NCBI GenBank assembly: GCA_002309345.1 | Contig: DBWZ01000091.1 | Span: 67,264-131,263, forward strand | From: Pseudobutyrivibrio sp. UBA1225 | GTDB lineage: Bacteria > Bacillota > Clostridia > Lachnospirales > Lachnospiraceae | Length of the DNA: 64,000 bases | Reading direction: 5' to 3' | Shown: positions 1 through 8,924 of the stretch, one piece after another | How positions within the stretch are numbered: the first letter of the stretch is position 1 | Layout: each line of letters opens with the position of its first letter | The notes under the pieces: generated by a model | Seen by the model: the letters and a program-made list of their open reading frames with translations, nothing else | Databases searched by the model: none | Told to the model about the DNA's origin: nothing | Program-made: the position numbers and the translations under genes

Positions 1-190
1 GGATCAATGAATTGATGAAGTAGAATGGAAGGAATCAATGAACAAAAAAAATTAGAAGAGTAAGAATCGAAAATAGGATAGCATGAATTCATGGACTAGT
101 GAAATAGAATTGAAGGGATCAATGAATTGGTGAAATAGAATAGCATGAATCAATGAACTAGTGAAATAGAATAGCAGAAATCAATAAATA
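1..190. repeat. degenerate ~31-nt tandem repeats, cut by window start
   Basis: At least four imperfect units of about 30-32 nt follow each other, with the core ATCAATGAA(c/t)TxGTGAAATAGAAT seen near 3, 36, 118 and 150 and a diverged unit near 88. All frames contain stops, so this is not a coding repeat. There are no conserved repeat/unique spacer alternations, so it is not a CRISPR array. The array probably continues left of the window. Function unknown. Confidence 0.6.
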
Positions 191-632
191 CAGACTGTAG
201 ACAAACTATATTTTTTCACTGTCTAAATATTGAGATTTGAACAAAGTGGAGGGAAAGTCCCAATATAATTCCTAAAAACTAAGAATCAAATCCCAATTTT
301 GGTAATTTTTTAGGCTTTAGTGGAGGATAAAACAAGCGCCAACAATTTGTCTTTTTCAAAAAGGACTTTGTCGACGCTCTGAATAAATAATGTAATGTCA
401 AGATATAGGAGTCTGGAAATTAGTTTATATATCTTCAAGGAAATATGAAATACAGGAGTTGCTATATCTTGAAAATAGATTTAGGCGGGTAGATAAAATT
501 AATCATTGGAACATTATTATTTGCTAGATTCTAGATTGAGGAAGAGTATCATGTCATATGTCATAAAAGTTAAAGAGAGGATGAAGAGGATAAAGGTGGC
601 TGAGTTATTATGTGTGTTTCAATTTTATAAAA
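191..632. other. AT-rich gene-free stretch
   Basis: I see no supported gene here. Stops are frequent in all frames. The longest plausible start, near 551, gives only about 32 codons and runs into the 194-bp element. A small hairpin around GTCTTTTTCAAAAAGGAC lies near 350. This may be decayed coding sequence, but I cannot name a source. Confidence 0.4.
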
Positions 633-827
633 AGTATTACTATCCTTGAATATGTATGGTCAGTAATACTTGATGTGAGTATTATCTACTATTTTTGGAC
701 GTAAGAACAATGGAAAAGTATTAGTGAAGCATGATTTAGGGGGTGACTAATACTTGTTTTTCACATTTTAAAGAGAATATGAACAAAAAAGTATTAGTAT
801 GAGTTGAATTAGGCAAAAGTAATACTT
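633..827 (+). repeat. 194-bp interspersed element, copy A
   Basis: This is the most diverged of four copies in the window (the others are at 30410, 35845 and 61554). It begins AGTATTACT and ends AGTAATACT, so the ends are inverted repeats. Inside, three hairpin units follow each other: AGTATTAC...GTAATACT, AGTATTAGT...ACTAATACT and AGTATTAGT...AGTAATACT. The length matches the other copies within 2 bp. It points toward the small gene at 845 on the same strand. It encodes no protein and resembles a miniature inverted-repeat element or a structured RNA element. Confidence 0.8.
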
Positions 828-844
828 TTTGGCAGGAACGAATA

Positions 845-1170
845 ATGAGACCTCCAGAAAAACAACCTCATGGGAGCCAGAGAACTCTAAAGACGACATC
901 TCATATGTTGGATACAGCAGAAGATGCTAGAAATGAATTAAAAGAAGCAATTAGAAAAGGCAAAAAGAAAGAATTAAAAGAAATAGTGGAGAGGCTTGAT
1001 GCACTCGTATCAAGGGAGAGCACAAGAAAAAAACAACTTATGTTGAAAGTTCAAATTTTACTAGAACTATATCTAAATCTAGTTCAGCCGGTCAAAGCGC
1101 AAGACCGGAATATGGTCCTAATGTGGGTGATAATAAAGGGAACTTGGCACCGAAGAGCCAAGGTTATTAA
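845..1170 (+). pseudogene. small charged-helix gene, probably frameshifted
   Basis: Reading from the ATG at 845 gives a charged helical segment (about residues 20-62, rich in Lys, Glu and Arg), then an unconvincing tail that ends at 1180. The alternative frame, one base back, opens after a stop near 995 and crosses the A7 run at about 1024-1030. It reads on as a Ser/Gly/Pro/Asn-rich tail (SSSAGQSARPEYGP, then ...LAPKSQGY) and stops near 1170. Joining the frames at the A7 run gives a helix plus disordered tail, the same plan as the island proteins at 34200 and 39216. The start lies directly after repeat copy A, so the 5' end may have been lost. An indel in the homopolymer, real or from sequencing, is the simplest reading. 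Confidence 0.4.
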
Positions 1171-1230
1171 GAATTCGTAAGCCACTTGACAGAACATAGA
1201 AATTTTTCTATTATTAGTTAAGTTTTTAAA

Positions 1231-1501
1231 TGCGATGATGAAGAGGAGTAATCAGTGTCGTCCTGTAGAGAGGGTCGCTCACCGGCTGCAAGGTGACCTA
1301 GGAGCAGAGCTGATGAAGGTAGCTTCGGAGCAGGTGGTGAACAAAGCAATAGGCAGGTGGATTACCCAGAACAGTAATCAGCGCAGCTATTGGACAAGCC
1401 AACCCGAGTCGTTCCCGTAAGGAATAAGATGAGTGATAAATGCAGGTGGTAACGCGAATTTTCGCCCTGTGTACAGCTAAGGTTGTACGCAGGGCTTTTT
1501 T
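1231..1501 (+). promoter_or_regulatory. T-box leader of valS
   Basis: The leader opens with the AAGAGGAGTA segment typical of stem I, carries the T-box sequence GGTGGTAACGCG at 1445-1456, and ends in a GC-rich hairpin (1464-1495) followed by a T run. T-box RNAs bind uncharged tRNA and choose between terminator and antiterminator. The gene downstream is valyl-tRNA synthetase, so tRNA-Val is the expected ligand. I did not fix the specifier codon. A long open frame at 1235-1420 inside it is incidental. Confidence 0.9.
1464..1501 (+). terminator. T-box terminator hairpin
   Basis: GCCCTGtGTACA pairs with TGTACgCAGGGC around a short loop and is followed by seven T residues. It is the expression platform of the valS T-box. 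Confidence 0.85.
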
Positions 1502-1880
1502 TGCCTTATAGGAAATTGCTTTGCAATCTCCTATAAGGTAAAAAACACACTTCGTGTGAAATATGTGTCTCGGCGACAGAAGTTGAGACCTGCCATTAAT
1601 AATCAGCTTCGCTGATGGCAGGTCGGGTTCCCGATTTGCTACGTCAAGCTAGAAAATCGGGAAATTAGTTATTTGCTTACAGCAAATGTCGCCTCGCACT
1701 GCTGGAGTTTTGCGTAGCAAAACTCTTTCTTGATACTATTCAGAGCCAAGTGAATCTTAAGCTGATAGTTGCCACTTGTGGCAAACTTCAGGTGAAGATT
1801 TATTTGGCGAGATACCTACATGAGCAAAAGGAAGCTGTGTTACAGCGATTTTGCGAATAGAGGCTGAATAGTATAATGGA
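1502..1880 (+). repeat. hairpin-rich intergenic element E, long copy
   Basis: A hairpin CCTTATAGGA...TCCTATAAGG (1504-1538) is followed by an 82-nt tail (1529-1610). That tail matches 28953-29034 at 78 of 82 positions. Further hairpins follow: CCTGCCAT...ATGGCAGG, CCCGATTT...AAATCGGG and GAGTTTTGC...GCAAAACTC. ATACTATTCAG (about 1735) is exactly complementary to CTGAATAGTAT (about 1864), so much of the region could close into one large structure. No gene is seen in this stretch. It lies between the T-box terminator and valS and so would be part of the full-length valS leader. Confidence 0.6.
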
Positions 1881-1903
1881 TTGGAAATCTGGAAGGAGAA
1901 AAA

Positions 1904-4552
1904 ATGAAAGAATTAGCAAAGACATATGATCCTAAGGGTCTCGAAGACAGACTCTACAAGAAATGGGAGGAGAATGGCTATTTCCATGCTGAGGTGGACC
2001 GCAGCAAAAAGCCATTTACTATTGTGATGCCACCTCCAAATATTACAGGTCAGCTTCACATGGGACATGCTTTGGATAATACATTGCAGGATATTCTTAT
2101 TAGATACAAGAGAATGCAGGGATACTCTGCTCTTTGGCAGCCAGGTACTGATCACGCAGCCATCGCTACTGAGGTTAAGGTTATTGAGCACTTAAAGTCT
2201 CAAGGCATCGAAAAGGATGACCTTGGCAGAGATGGTTTCCTTGAAAAATGCTGGGATTGGAAGGATGAATACGGCACACGTATCATCAATCAGCTTAAGA
2301 AGATGGGTTCATCTGCTGATTGGGAGCGTGAGAGATTCACAATGGACGAAGGCTGTTCAAAGGCAGTAGAAGAAGTATTCGTTAAGCTTTACAACGAAGG
2401 ATACATCTACAAGGGCAACCGCATCATCAACTGGTGCCCGGTTTGTCAGACATCTATTTCGGATGCAGAGGTTGAGCATGAGGAGCAAGCAGGACATTTC
2501 TGGCACATGAAATACGAAATCGTTGGTGAGCCAGGTCGCTACGTAACTTTTGCTACAACTCGTCCAGAGACAATGCTTGGTGATACAGCTGTAGCTGTTA
2601 ACCCTAAGGATGAAAGATATCAGGATATCATTGGTAAGACTGTAATGCTTCCATTTGTAAATCGTGAGATTCCAGTTGTTGCTGATGAGTACGTTGATAT
2701 GGAATTCGGTACTGGTGTTGTTAAGATTACACCTGCCCACGACCCTAACGATTTCGAGGTTGGAAAGAGACACAATCTTCCTGTAATCAACGTTTTAAAC
2801 GACGATGCTACCATCAATGCAAATGGTGGCGAGTTCGAGGGAATGGATAGATACGAGGCTCGTGATATCATTGTTAAAAAGATGGATGAGATGGGTCTTC
2901 TTGTAAAGATTGAAGAACACTCTCACAACGTTGGTACACACGATAGATGTAAGACAACAGTAGAGCCTATGGTTAAGCCACAGTGGTTTGTTGCAATGGA
3001 GGAGCTTGCTAAGCCAGCCATTGAAGCCATCAAAACAGGCGAGCTTACATTCGTACCAAAGAACTATGATAAGACATATTTACACTGGCTTGAGAACATC
3101 CGTGATTGGTGTATTTCACGTCAGCTTTGGTGGGGACACAGAATCCCTGCATACTACTGCGAGAAGTGTGGCGAGACAGTTGTTGCCCGTTCTTCAGAGA
3201 TTCCAACAGTTTGCCCTAAGTGCGGTCACACTCATATGAAGCAGGATGAGGATACTCTTGATACATGGTTCTCATCTGCTCTTTGGCCATTCTCTACACT
3301 TGGTTGGCCAAATAACACAGAGGAACTTGATTACTTCTATCCAACAGATGTGCTTGTTACTGGATATGACATCATCTTCTTCTGGGTAATCAGAATGGTA
3401 TTCTCTGGATACGCTCATACAGGAAAGTCACCATTCCACACAGTACTTATTCATGGTCTTGTTCGTGACTCACAGGGACGCAAGATGTCTAAGTCACTTG
3501 GCAATGGTATCGATCCACTTGAGATTATTGAAAACTATGGTGCGGATGCACTTCGTCTTACTCTTGTCACAGGTAACGCTCCTGGTAATGATATGCGTTT
3601 CTACAATGAGCGTGTTGAGAACAGCCGTAACTTTGCCAACAAGGTTTGGAATGCATCTCGTTTCATCATGATGAACCTTGCAGACAATGAAGTTGCAAAA
3701 CCAGCAGACGCGGATTTGGCTACCGAGGATAAATGGATTATTTCCAAGGTAAACACACTTGCCAAAGATGTAACTGAAAATATGGATAAGTTTGAACTTG
3801 GTATCGCAGTTCAAAAGGTATATGATTTTATTTGGGATGAGTTCTGTGATTGGTACATCGAGATCGTTAAACCTCGCATGTACTCTCAGGAATATACAGC
3901 TAGCAAAAATGCGGCACTTTGGACAGCTAAGTTTGCTCTTACAAATGCCCTCAAGATGCTTCATCCATTTATGCCATTCATCACAGAAGAAATCTTCTGC
4001 ACACTTCAGAGCGAAGAGGAGACAATCATGCTTTCTGCTTGGCCTGAGTTTGACAGTGCACTTGATTTCCCAGATGACGAGGCAAAGGTTGAACATGCCA
4101 AGGATGTTGTTCGTGGCATGAGACAGCTTCGCACAGATATGGATGTTCCACCATCAAAGAAGGCGGCTATCCACATCGTTTCCGACAACGCGGATGTACG
4201 TGCAATATTTGAGGAGATCACACCAATCTTTGCTACACTTGCCGGTGCAACGGATGTTATCGTTCAGGCTGACAAGCTTGGTATTGGTGATGATGCAGTT
4301 TCAGCTGTAATCCCAGATGCGACTCTATTTGTACCACTTGAAGATCTTGTAGATTTCGAGAAGGAAAAAGAGCGCCTCACAAAAGAAAAAGAAAAGCTTG
4401 AGAAGGAGCTTGCTCGTTCGCGTGGCATGCTTTCAAATGAAAAATTCATGAGCAAGGCGCCAGAGGCAAAGGTTGCCGAGGAGCGTGAGAAGCTCGCTAA
4501 ATATGAGGCGATGATGCAGCAGGTTGAGGCCCGCCTGGCGAGCATGAATTAG
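1904..4552 (+). CDS. valS: valyl-tRNA synthetase
   Basis: It charges tRNA-Val with valine in the cytoplasm. It is a class Ia synthetase of 882 aa, a normal length. The HMGH signature is at residues 52-55 and KMSKS at 527-531, with the CP1 editing domain between them. There are Cys-pair zinc-type motifs near 180 and 420 and the C-terminal coiled-coil arm (about 815-880) typical of ValRS. The ATG follows GGAAGGAG at a good distance. Expression is set by the T-box leader 400 bp upstream. Many open frames on both strands inside this gene are shadows. Confidence 0.98.
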   Translation: MKELAKTYDPKGLEDRLYKKWEENGYFHAEVDRSKKPFTIVMPPPNITGQLHMGHALDNTLQDILIRYKRMQGYSALWQPGTDHAAIATEVKVIEHLKSQGIEKDDLGRDGFLEKCWDWKDEYGTRIINQLKKMGSSADWERERFTMDEGCSKAVEEVFVKLYNEGYIYKGNRIINWCPVCQTSISDAEVEHEEQAGHFWHMKYEIVGEPGRYVTFATTRPETMLGDTAVAVNPKDERYQDIIGKTVMLPFVNREIPVVADEYVDMEFGTGVVKITPAHDPNDFEVGKRHNLPVINVLNDDATINANGGEFEGMDRYEARDIIVKKMDEMGLLVKIEEHSHNVGTHDRCKTTVEPMVKPQWFVAMEELAKPAIEAIKTGELTFVPKNYDKTYLHWLENIRDWCISRQLWWGHRIPAYYCEKCGETVVARSSEIPTVCPKCGHTHMKQDEDTLDTWFSSALWPFSTLGWPNNTEELDYFYPTDVLVTGYDIIFFWVIRMVFSGYAHTGKSPFHTVLIHGLVRDSQGRKMSKSLGNGIDPLEIIENYGADALRLTLVTGNAPGNDMRFYNERVENSRNFANKVWNASRFIMMNLADNEVAKPADADLATEDKWIISKVNTLAKDVTENMDKFELGIAVQKVYDFIWDEFCDWYIEIVKPRMYSQEYTASKNAALWTAKFALTNALKMLHPFMPFITEEIFCTLQSEEETIMLSAWPEFDSALDFPDDEAKVEHAKDVVRGMRQLRTDMDVPPSKKAAIHIVSDNADVRAIFEEITPIFATLAGATDVIVQADKLGIGDDAVSAVIPDATLFVPLEDLVDFEKEKERLTKEKEKLEKELARSRGMLSNEKFMSKAPEAKVAEEREKLAKYEAMMQQVEARLASMN

Positions 4553-4556
4553 AAAA

Positions 4557-4656
4557 GCCCTCATCCACCGCTAAAGCGGTCCCCCTTCCCCCAGAGGAGG
4601 AAGGCTTTAGGCTTCCCCTTGAGGGGAAGCTGTCACCGTAGGTGACTGATGAGGTG
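4557..4656. repeat. imperfect palindromic intergenic repeat
   Basis: A GC-rich block lies between valS and deoC, starting CCTCATCCACCGC and ending GTCACCGTAGGTGACTGATGAGG. The ends pair (CCTCATC/GATGAGG), with inner hairpins GCTAAAGC, CTTCCCCTTGAGGGGAAG and TCACCGTAGGTGA. Blocks of this style are scattered in many Clostridia genomes. Its base composition differs from both neighbouring genes. Confidence 0.6.
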
Positions 4657-4678
4657 GAAAGCTAAAGGAGGTAAAATT

Positions 4679-5356
4679 ATGGACGTAAAGAATATTTTAA
4701 GCAAGTGTGACCACACTTTACTTGGTGTGGATGCAACATGGAACGACATAAAAGCTATAGTTGATGATGGAATGAAGTATGAGACAGCCAGTGTGTGTAT
4801 ACCAGCAAGCTTTGTTAAGCAGGCTGCTGATTACGTTAAGGCTCAGGGCGGACATCTTCCAATCTGCACAGTCATCGGTTTTCCTAACGGCTATGCTACT
4901 ACCGCTTCAAAGTGCTTTATGGCGAGCGATGCTGTAGATAACGGTGCTGAAGAAGTGGATATGGTTATCAATGTTGGTTGGGTTAAGGAAGGCAAATACG
5001 ATGATGTGCTTGCCGAGATTAATGCAATCAAGGCGGCGTGCAAGGGTAAGCTTTTAAAGGTTATTATTGAGTGCTGTCTTCTTACTGACGAAGAAAAAAT
5101 CAAGATGTGCGAAGTGGTTTCTAAGTCTGATGCTGATTACATCAAGACTTCTACAGGCTTCTCAACTGGCGGAGCCACATTTGCTGATGTGGAGCTTATG
5201 GCAAAGCACATGACAAACGGCAAAAAAATAAAAGCAGCAGGCGGAATTGTATCTTTAGATGACGCTCAAAAATTCATCGATTTAGGAGCAAGTCGTCTTG
5301 GAACAAGTAGGGTGGTTAAGGCTGTTAAAGGTCTCCCAAATGACGGAAAGTATTAA
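4679..5356 (+). CDS. deoC: deoxyribose-phosphate aldolase
   Basis: It splits 2-deoxyribose-5-phosphate into glyceraldehyde-3-phosphate and acetaldehyde, the last step of deoxynucleoside breakdown. It is 225 aa, normal for bacterial DERA. The Schiff-base lysine is Lys156 in KTSTGF and the second active-site lysine is Lys185 in KAAGGI; CDHTLL opens the barrel. I chose the ATG at 4679 because AAAGGAGG lies just upstream and the product then begins [15 protein letters not shown]. An upstream in-frame ATG at 4649 would start inside the palindromic repeat. It fits the nucleoside import and salvage genes downstream. Confidence 0.96.
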   Translation: MDVKNILSKCDHTLLGVDATWNDIKAIVDDGMKYETASVCIPASFVKQAADYVKAQGGHLPICTVIGFPNGYATTASKCFMASDAVDNGAEEVDMVINVGWVKEGKYDDVLAEINAIKAACKGKLLKVIIECCLLTDEEKIKMCEVVSKSDADYIKTSTGFSTGGATFADVELMAKHMTNGKKIKAAGGIVSLDDAQKFIDLGASRLGTSRVVKAVKGLPNDGKY

Positions 5357-5479
5357 CAGTTGTGAACATTACATGAAAATTACGCAAAAATTCGTGAATT
5401 CAATGACAAAATAGCCCTAAAGCAATATAATTATTATGATGTAGAATAATCTAACTGTAGGTATTACGAAAGGGACCTT

Positions 5480-6889
5480 ATGGCTCAGGCACAGTCAATC
5501 GACGCATTAGCGCCCAAAGTCCAAGTTTCATCTGATGGATTAGAAGCGACAATGACATTTAAGCTTCCTGATGGAAAGAATGATGTACCCAAGTTTACTG
5601 CACAACAGTTACTTGGGTTCTTGACGAGCGCAAATGTTTCCTTTGGCATTGACCAAGAGGCAGTATCGCGCCTTGCTGAAAGTCCTATCTATGGACGCCC
5701 TATCAAAGTTGCAGAGGGCACTCCTCAACAACAAGGAACTCCAGGTTATTTTGAATATCATTTCGATACAGAGTTTAATAGAAAGCCTACTATTCGTCCT
5801 GATGGTACAGCTGATTACATGAGCATCAAGACTATTGAGACAGTTCAAGAAGGCGACCTTATTGCTACGTATCATCCAGCAGTACAAGGGGCGCGTGGTA
5901 TGTCAGTCCGCGGGCAGATTCTTGAGCCAAAGCCTGTTCGTGATTTGCCACCACTCATTGGTCGTGGATTTGATCGATCTTCTGATAATCTCACTTACAC
6001 AGCACAACTTACAGGCAAAATAGAGGTCAAAGAGGGAAAGATTAACGTTTCACCTGTACACGAGGTACAGGGGGATGTTGGTATCGAAACCGGAAACATC
6101 AAATTCAACGGAGATGTTATCATCCATGGTGGTGTACATGACGGAGCAGTTATCGAAGCTGCAGGCAACATCATCATCCATGGTCTAATTGAAGACTGCG
6201 AGATTCATGCAGGCAAAGATTTATTCCTTTTAGCAGGCGTCAAAGGCAACGAAAAGACAGTGATCGAGTGTAAGGGTACAATAACTGCTCAGTTCGTGGA
6301 GTATGCTGCAATCAGCTGCGCCGGTAATATCACAGCAGATTATTTCTTCAAGAGCAGAATCGACTGCGAGGGGCGTATTCAATTAAATGGCAACAACGCT
6401 TCTATCATCGGCGGATATGTGTCTGCCGTTCAAGGCATCGAAGTAAACGACATTGGCAATTCCTTTGGAACAATCACTAATGTGTCAGTAGGCGTAGACG
6501 TTGAGCGCAACGCCGAGTTCGAAATGTTGGCCAAAAAGATAGAAGGAATCAAAGAGAATGTATTAAAGATTAAAAAGGGTATCGAAGAGTTCGACCGTAT
6601 TGGCGAAGAACGTGGTGTTAACTACAAGGAAGACCCAAGACGTATGCAGCTACTTCGTGTTAGAATTAGAGACGAGGCCGTCGTCCTTGAGGAGACCAAG
6701 CGTCTTGAAAGGATGAAAGAGGTTATTGATTCAGGCAGGGATGCTACAATCAAAGTGTTGCGACGCATCTACGCCGGAAGCAATATTTCTGTTGATGACC
6801 ACCATGTTTCTATCAATGAAAACCACGAGAGAGTGGAAATTTGCAAGACAGCAGAAGGCGTTAAACTATCAAGGATTAACCAAGGATAA
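5480..6889 (+). CDS. FapA-like polymer-forming protein (DUF342)
   Basis: This 469-aa protein has the layout of the FapA/DUF342 family. An N-terminal mixed region is followed by a beta-helix-like stretch (about residues 185-330) with repeated short turns such as GDVIIHGGVHDGAVIEA and GNIIIHGLIEDCEIHAG. A charged coiled-coil region (about 340-420) and a short C-terminal beta part follow. Family members are linked to flagellar assembly or cell-surface polymers; the exact role here is unknown. There is no signal peptide, so it is probably cytoplasmic. It starts an apparent operon with the 46-aa protein, the TPR protein and cdd. Confidence 0.85.
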   Translation: MAQAQSIDALAPKVQVSSDGLEATMTFKLPDGKNDVPKFTAQQLLGFLTSANVSFGIDQEAVSRLAESPIYGRPIKVAEGTPQQQGTPGYFEYHFDTEFNRKPTIRPDGTADYMSIKTIETVQEGDLIATYHPAVQGARGMSVRGQILEPKPVRDLPPLIGRGFDRSSDNLTYTAQLTGKIEVKEGKINVSPVHEVQGDVGIETGNIKFNGDVIIHGGVHDGAVIEAAGNIIIHGLIEDCEIHAGKDLFLLAGVKGNEKTVIECKGTITAQFVEYAAISCAGNITADYFFKSRIDCEGRIQLNGNNASIIGGYVSAVQGIEVNDIGNSFGTITNVSVGVDVERNAEFEMLAKKIEGIKENVLKIKKGIEEFDRIGEERGVNYKEDPRRMQLLRVRIRDEAVVLEETKRLERMKEVIDSGRDATIKVLRRIYAGSNISVDDHHVSINENHERVEICKTAEGVKLSRINQG

Positions 6890-6900
6890 GGAGACTAAAG

Positions 6901-7041
6901 ATGATTGACTTCGAAGAAGAATTAAAAAAATACGAGCCAGCCATCGAGGTTGAGCAAGCCGAGGCAGATATCAAGGCAAGAGACTTAACAGATCTTACAG
7001 ATCTTTTAAACAATATGACAAACGGTAACAATCAGAAATAG
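6901..7041 (+). CDS. small acidic protein, 46 aa
   Basis: A short gene sits between the FapA-like gene and the TPR gene. The ATG follows AAGGAGACTAAAG and the frame gives an acidic, helix-prone product (MIDFEEELKKYEPAIEVEQ at the start, LTDLLNNMT near the end). Gene spacing is tight on both sides, 11 bp before and 32 bp after, which supports translation within the operon. I do not recognise a family. It may be a small partner of one of its neighbours. Confidence 0.6.
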   Translation: MIDFEEELKKYEPAIEVEQAEADIKARDLTDLTDLLNNMTNGNNQK

Positions 7042-7073
7042 CTAGAGGTGTTTACAAAAGAACGGAGAATAAA

Positions 7074-8471
7074 ATGCAGTGCTTTAGATGCGGTGCCGAA
7101 GTTGGAAGTGAAAACACGTGTTACAACTGCGGCGCTGATATTTTATTATACAAACAGATCATTTACACATCATATGTGTTCTATAATCAGGGCTTGGAAA
7201 AAGCTAAGGTTCGAGATTTATCTGGAGCCATAGAGATGCTGAAATCATCTCTCCAATATTACAAGTACAACACAAGAGCGAGAAATCTTCTTGGTCTTTG
7301 TTACTACCAGATGGGAGAGACGGTTCGAGCATTAAACGAATGGGTCCTTTCTAAAAATTTGCAAGAAGATGACAATCCATTTGCAGATAGATACTTAGCC
7401 GAGATTGAGAACAATCCAGGTCTTTTAAGCAAGCTTAATTCCACAATAAAAAAATATAATCAGGCAATTGATTATTGCAAAGCGGGCAGCCGAGATTTGG
7501 CATCAATTCAGTTGAAGAAAGTAATCAGCCAGAATCCAAACTTTGTTAAGGCTCATCAGCTTTTGGCGTTACTTTACATTCAGGATAAGAAATATTCTGA
7601 TGCTAGAAAGGTACTTGTTGCAGCATCCAAAATCGATAGCAACAATACAACTACAATCCGCTACATCCACGAGGTGAAGGAACGCCTCAAGGAGCAAAAC
7701 ACAGGAAGACGTCGAAAGAAAAACGATGTGGTAACCTTTGCCGATGGCAACGATACAGTCATCATGTCGGAGAATTCCTTCAGAAGCATGCTGGACAATT
7801 CCAGATCAAGCTTCATGAATATTCTTCTTGGACTTGTAGTGGGACTTTTGATTTGCTTTTTCCTTGTAGTGCCAACTGTCAAGGACAACAAGAGCGGTCA
7901 AAACAAGCAGACAGTTTTGGCTCTTAACGAGGAGCTCAAACGTGCAAAATCCGAAACTAAATCTCTTCAAAACGAGATTGATGATTTAAAGAATAGTCTT
8001 AGTGCTTATGATGACAAGCAGGATATAGCTACAAGCTATGACAATCTTTTTGCAGCGCAGAATGCCTTTGAGTCAGGGGATGAACAATCTGCCAGCGAAT
8101 CTATCCAGCTTGTTACCAAGGATGTACTTGGAGAGTCCGGCCAAAAGGCATATGATAGCCTTTATGCCAAGCTCGGACCTACTATCATCAAGGGCTACTA
8201 CGATGATGGAAACAAGTTCTATCTTGATGAAAACTACGAAAGCGCCATTACTAATTTTGAGACAGTCGTAGGTATCGACGAATATTACAATGATGGAGCA
8301 GCGCTTTTCTTGTTGGGTGATTGCTACAGACTCACAGATGAAAGTGAGAAAGCTTTAGAGTGCTTCAACAAGGTTGTGGAAAAATATCCGAAATCTAAAT
8401 GGGGACGTCAAGCTAAGACATATATTGCAGCAGATGGTACGGATTTAAATGCTGCCGAGGTAGGAGACTAA
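7074..8471 (+). CDS. zinc-ribbon, membrane-anchored TPR protein
   Basis: The 465-aa product opens with a CxxC...CxxC zinc ribbon (CFRCG, then CYNCGAD, residues 3-20). Several TPR-like helices (about 35-200) follow. One transmembrane helix lies near 245-268 (MNILLGLVVGLLICFFLVV), then a coiled coil (about 285-320), and finally an extracellular TPR region (about 350-455). Such proteins usually act as scaffolds; no enzyme motif is visible. It is followed directly by cdd, whose start codon abuts its stop. Confidence 0.8.
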   Translation: MQCFRCGAEVGSENTCYNCGADILLYKQIIYTSYVFYNQGLEKAKVRDLSGAIEMLKSSLQYYKYNTRARNLLGLCYYQMGETVRALNEWVLSKNLQEDDNPFADRYLAEIENNPGLLSKLNSTIKKYNQAIDYCKAGSRDLASIQLKKVISQNPNFVKAHQLLALLYIQDKKYSDARKVLVAASKIDSNNTTTIRYIHEVKERLKEQNTGRRRKKNDVVTFADGNDTVIMSENSFRSMLDNSRSSFMNILLGLVVGLLICFFLVVPTVKDNKSGQNKQTVLALNEELKRAKSETKSLQNEIDDLKNSLSAYDDKQDIATSYDNLFAAQNAFESGDEQSASESIQLVTKDVLGESGQKAYDSLYAKLGPTIIKGYYDDGNKFYLDENYESAITNFETVVGIDEYYNDGAALFLLGDCYRLTDESEKALECFNKVVEKYPKSKWGRQAKTYIAADGTDLNAAEVGD

Positions 8472-8924
8472 ATGACAGATTATGAATTAATAAGGGTAGC
8501 GCTTGAAGCTAGGGAACTTGCCTACACACCATACTCACACCACAAGGTTGGGGCAGCGCTACTTGCTAAAAATGGTCAGGTGTATAAAGGCTGCAACATC
8601 GAGAATGCAGGCTACACACCTACCAACTGCGCCGAGCGTACAGCTGTGTTTAAAGCGGTCAGCGAGGGAGTCAAAGATTTCGCAGCAATCGCTGTGGTTG
8701 GAGGTATGGATGATTTAAAGAATCTTCCTATATGTGCTCCTTGCGGAGTTTGTAGACAGGTTTTAAACGAATTTGTCGATTCAAACGAGTTTAGAGTTTT
8801 ACTTGCAGAGGTTGATGGAGTAGATAATCTTAAAGCGATTCAAGATAGTGATATTCGTATAAGCGAATTCACCTTAGAGGCTCTTTTGCCATTAGGCTTT
8901 GGGCCAAACAATTTACAAATGTAA
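8472..8924 (+). CDS. cdd: cytidine deaminase
   Basis: It converts cytidine and deoxycytidine to uridine and deoxyuridine for pyrimidine salvage. It is 150 aa, slightly longer than the usual tetrameric form because of a C-terminal extension. Zinc ligands are Cys53, Cys91 and Cys94 (NCAERTA and PCGVC), with Glu55 as proton shuttle. The ATG directly follows the stop of the TPR gene, so translation is probably coupled. Its position before the nucleoside importer fits the function. Confidence 0.96.
   Translation: MTDYELIRVALEARELAYTPYSHHKVGAALLAKNGQVYKGCNIENAGYTPTNCAERTAVFKAVSEGVKDFAAIAVVGGMDDLKNLPICAPCGVCRQVLNEFVDSNEFRVLLAEVDGVDNLKAIQDSDIRISEFTLEALLPLGFGPNNLQM

Noticed and set aside
1..190. CRISPR array
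   Set aside because: Units are degenerate and contiguous; there are no unique spacers of constant length and no cas genes in the window.
1235..1420. 61-codon open frame on the plus strand
   Set aside because: It lies wholly inside the valS T-box leader, whose conserved RNA segments explain the sequence.
3494..4096. 200-codon open frame on the minus strand
   Set aside because: It is antisense to valS, with Cys/Ile/Leu-rich composition typical of a shadow frame and no ribosome binding site.
4649..4678. upstream start codon for deoC
   Set aside because: It begins within the palindromic repeat and lacks a ribosome binding site; ATG 4679 has AAAGGAGG.
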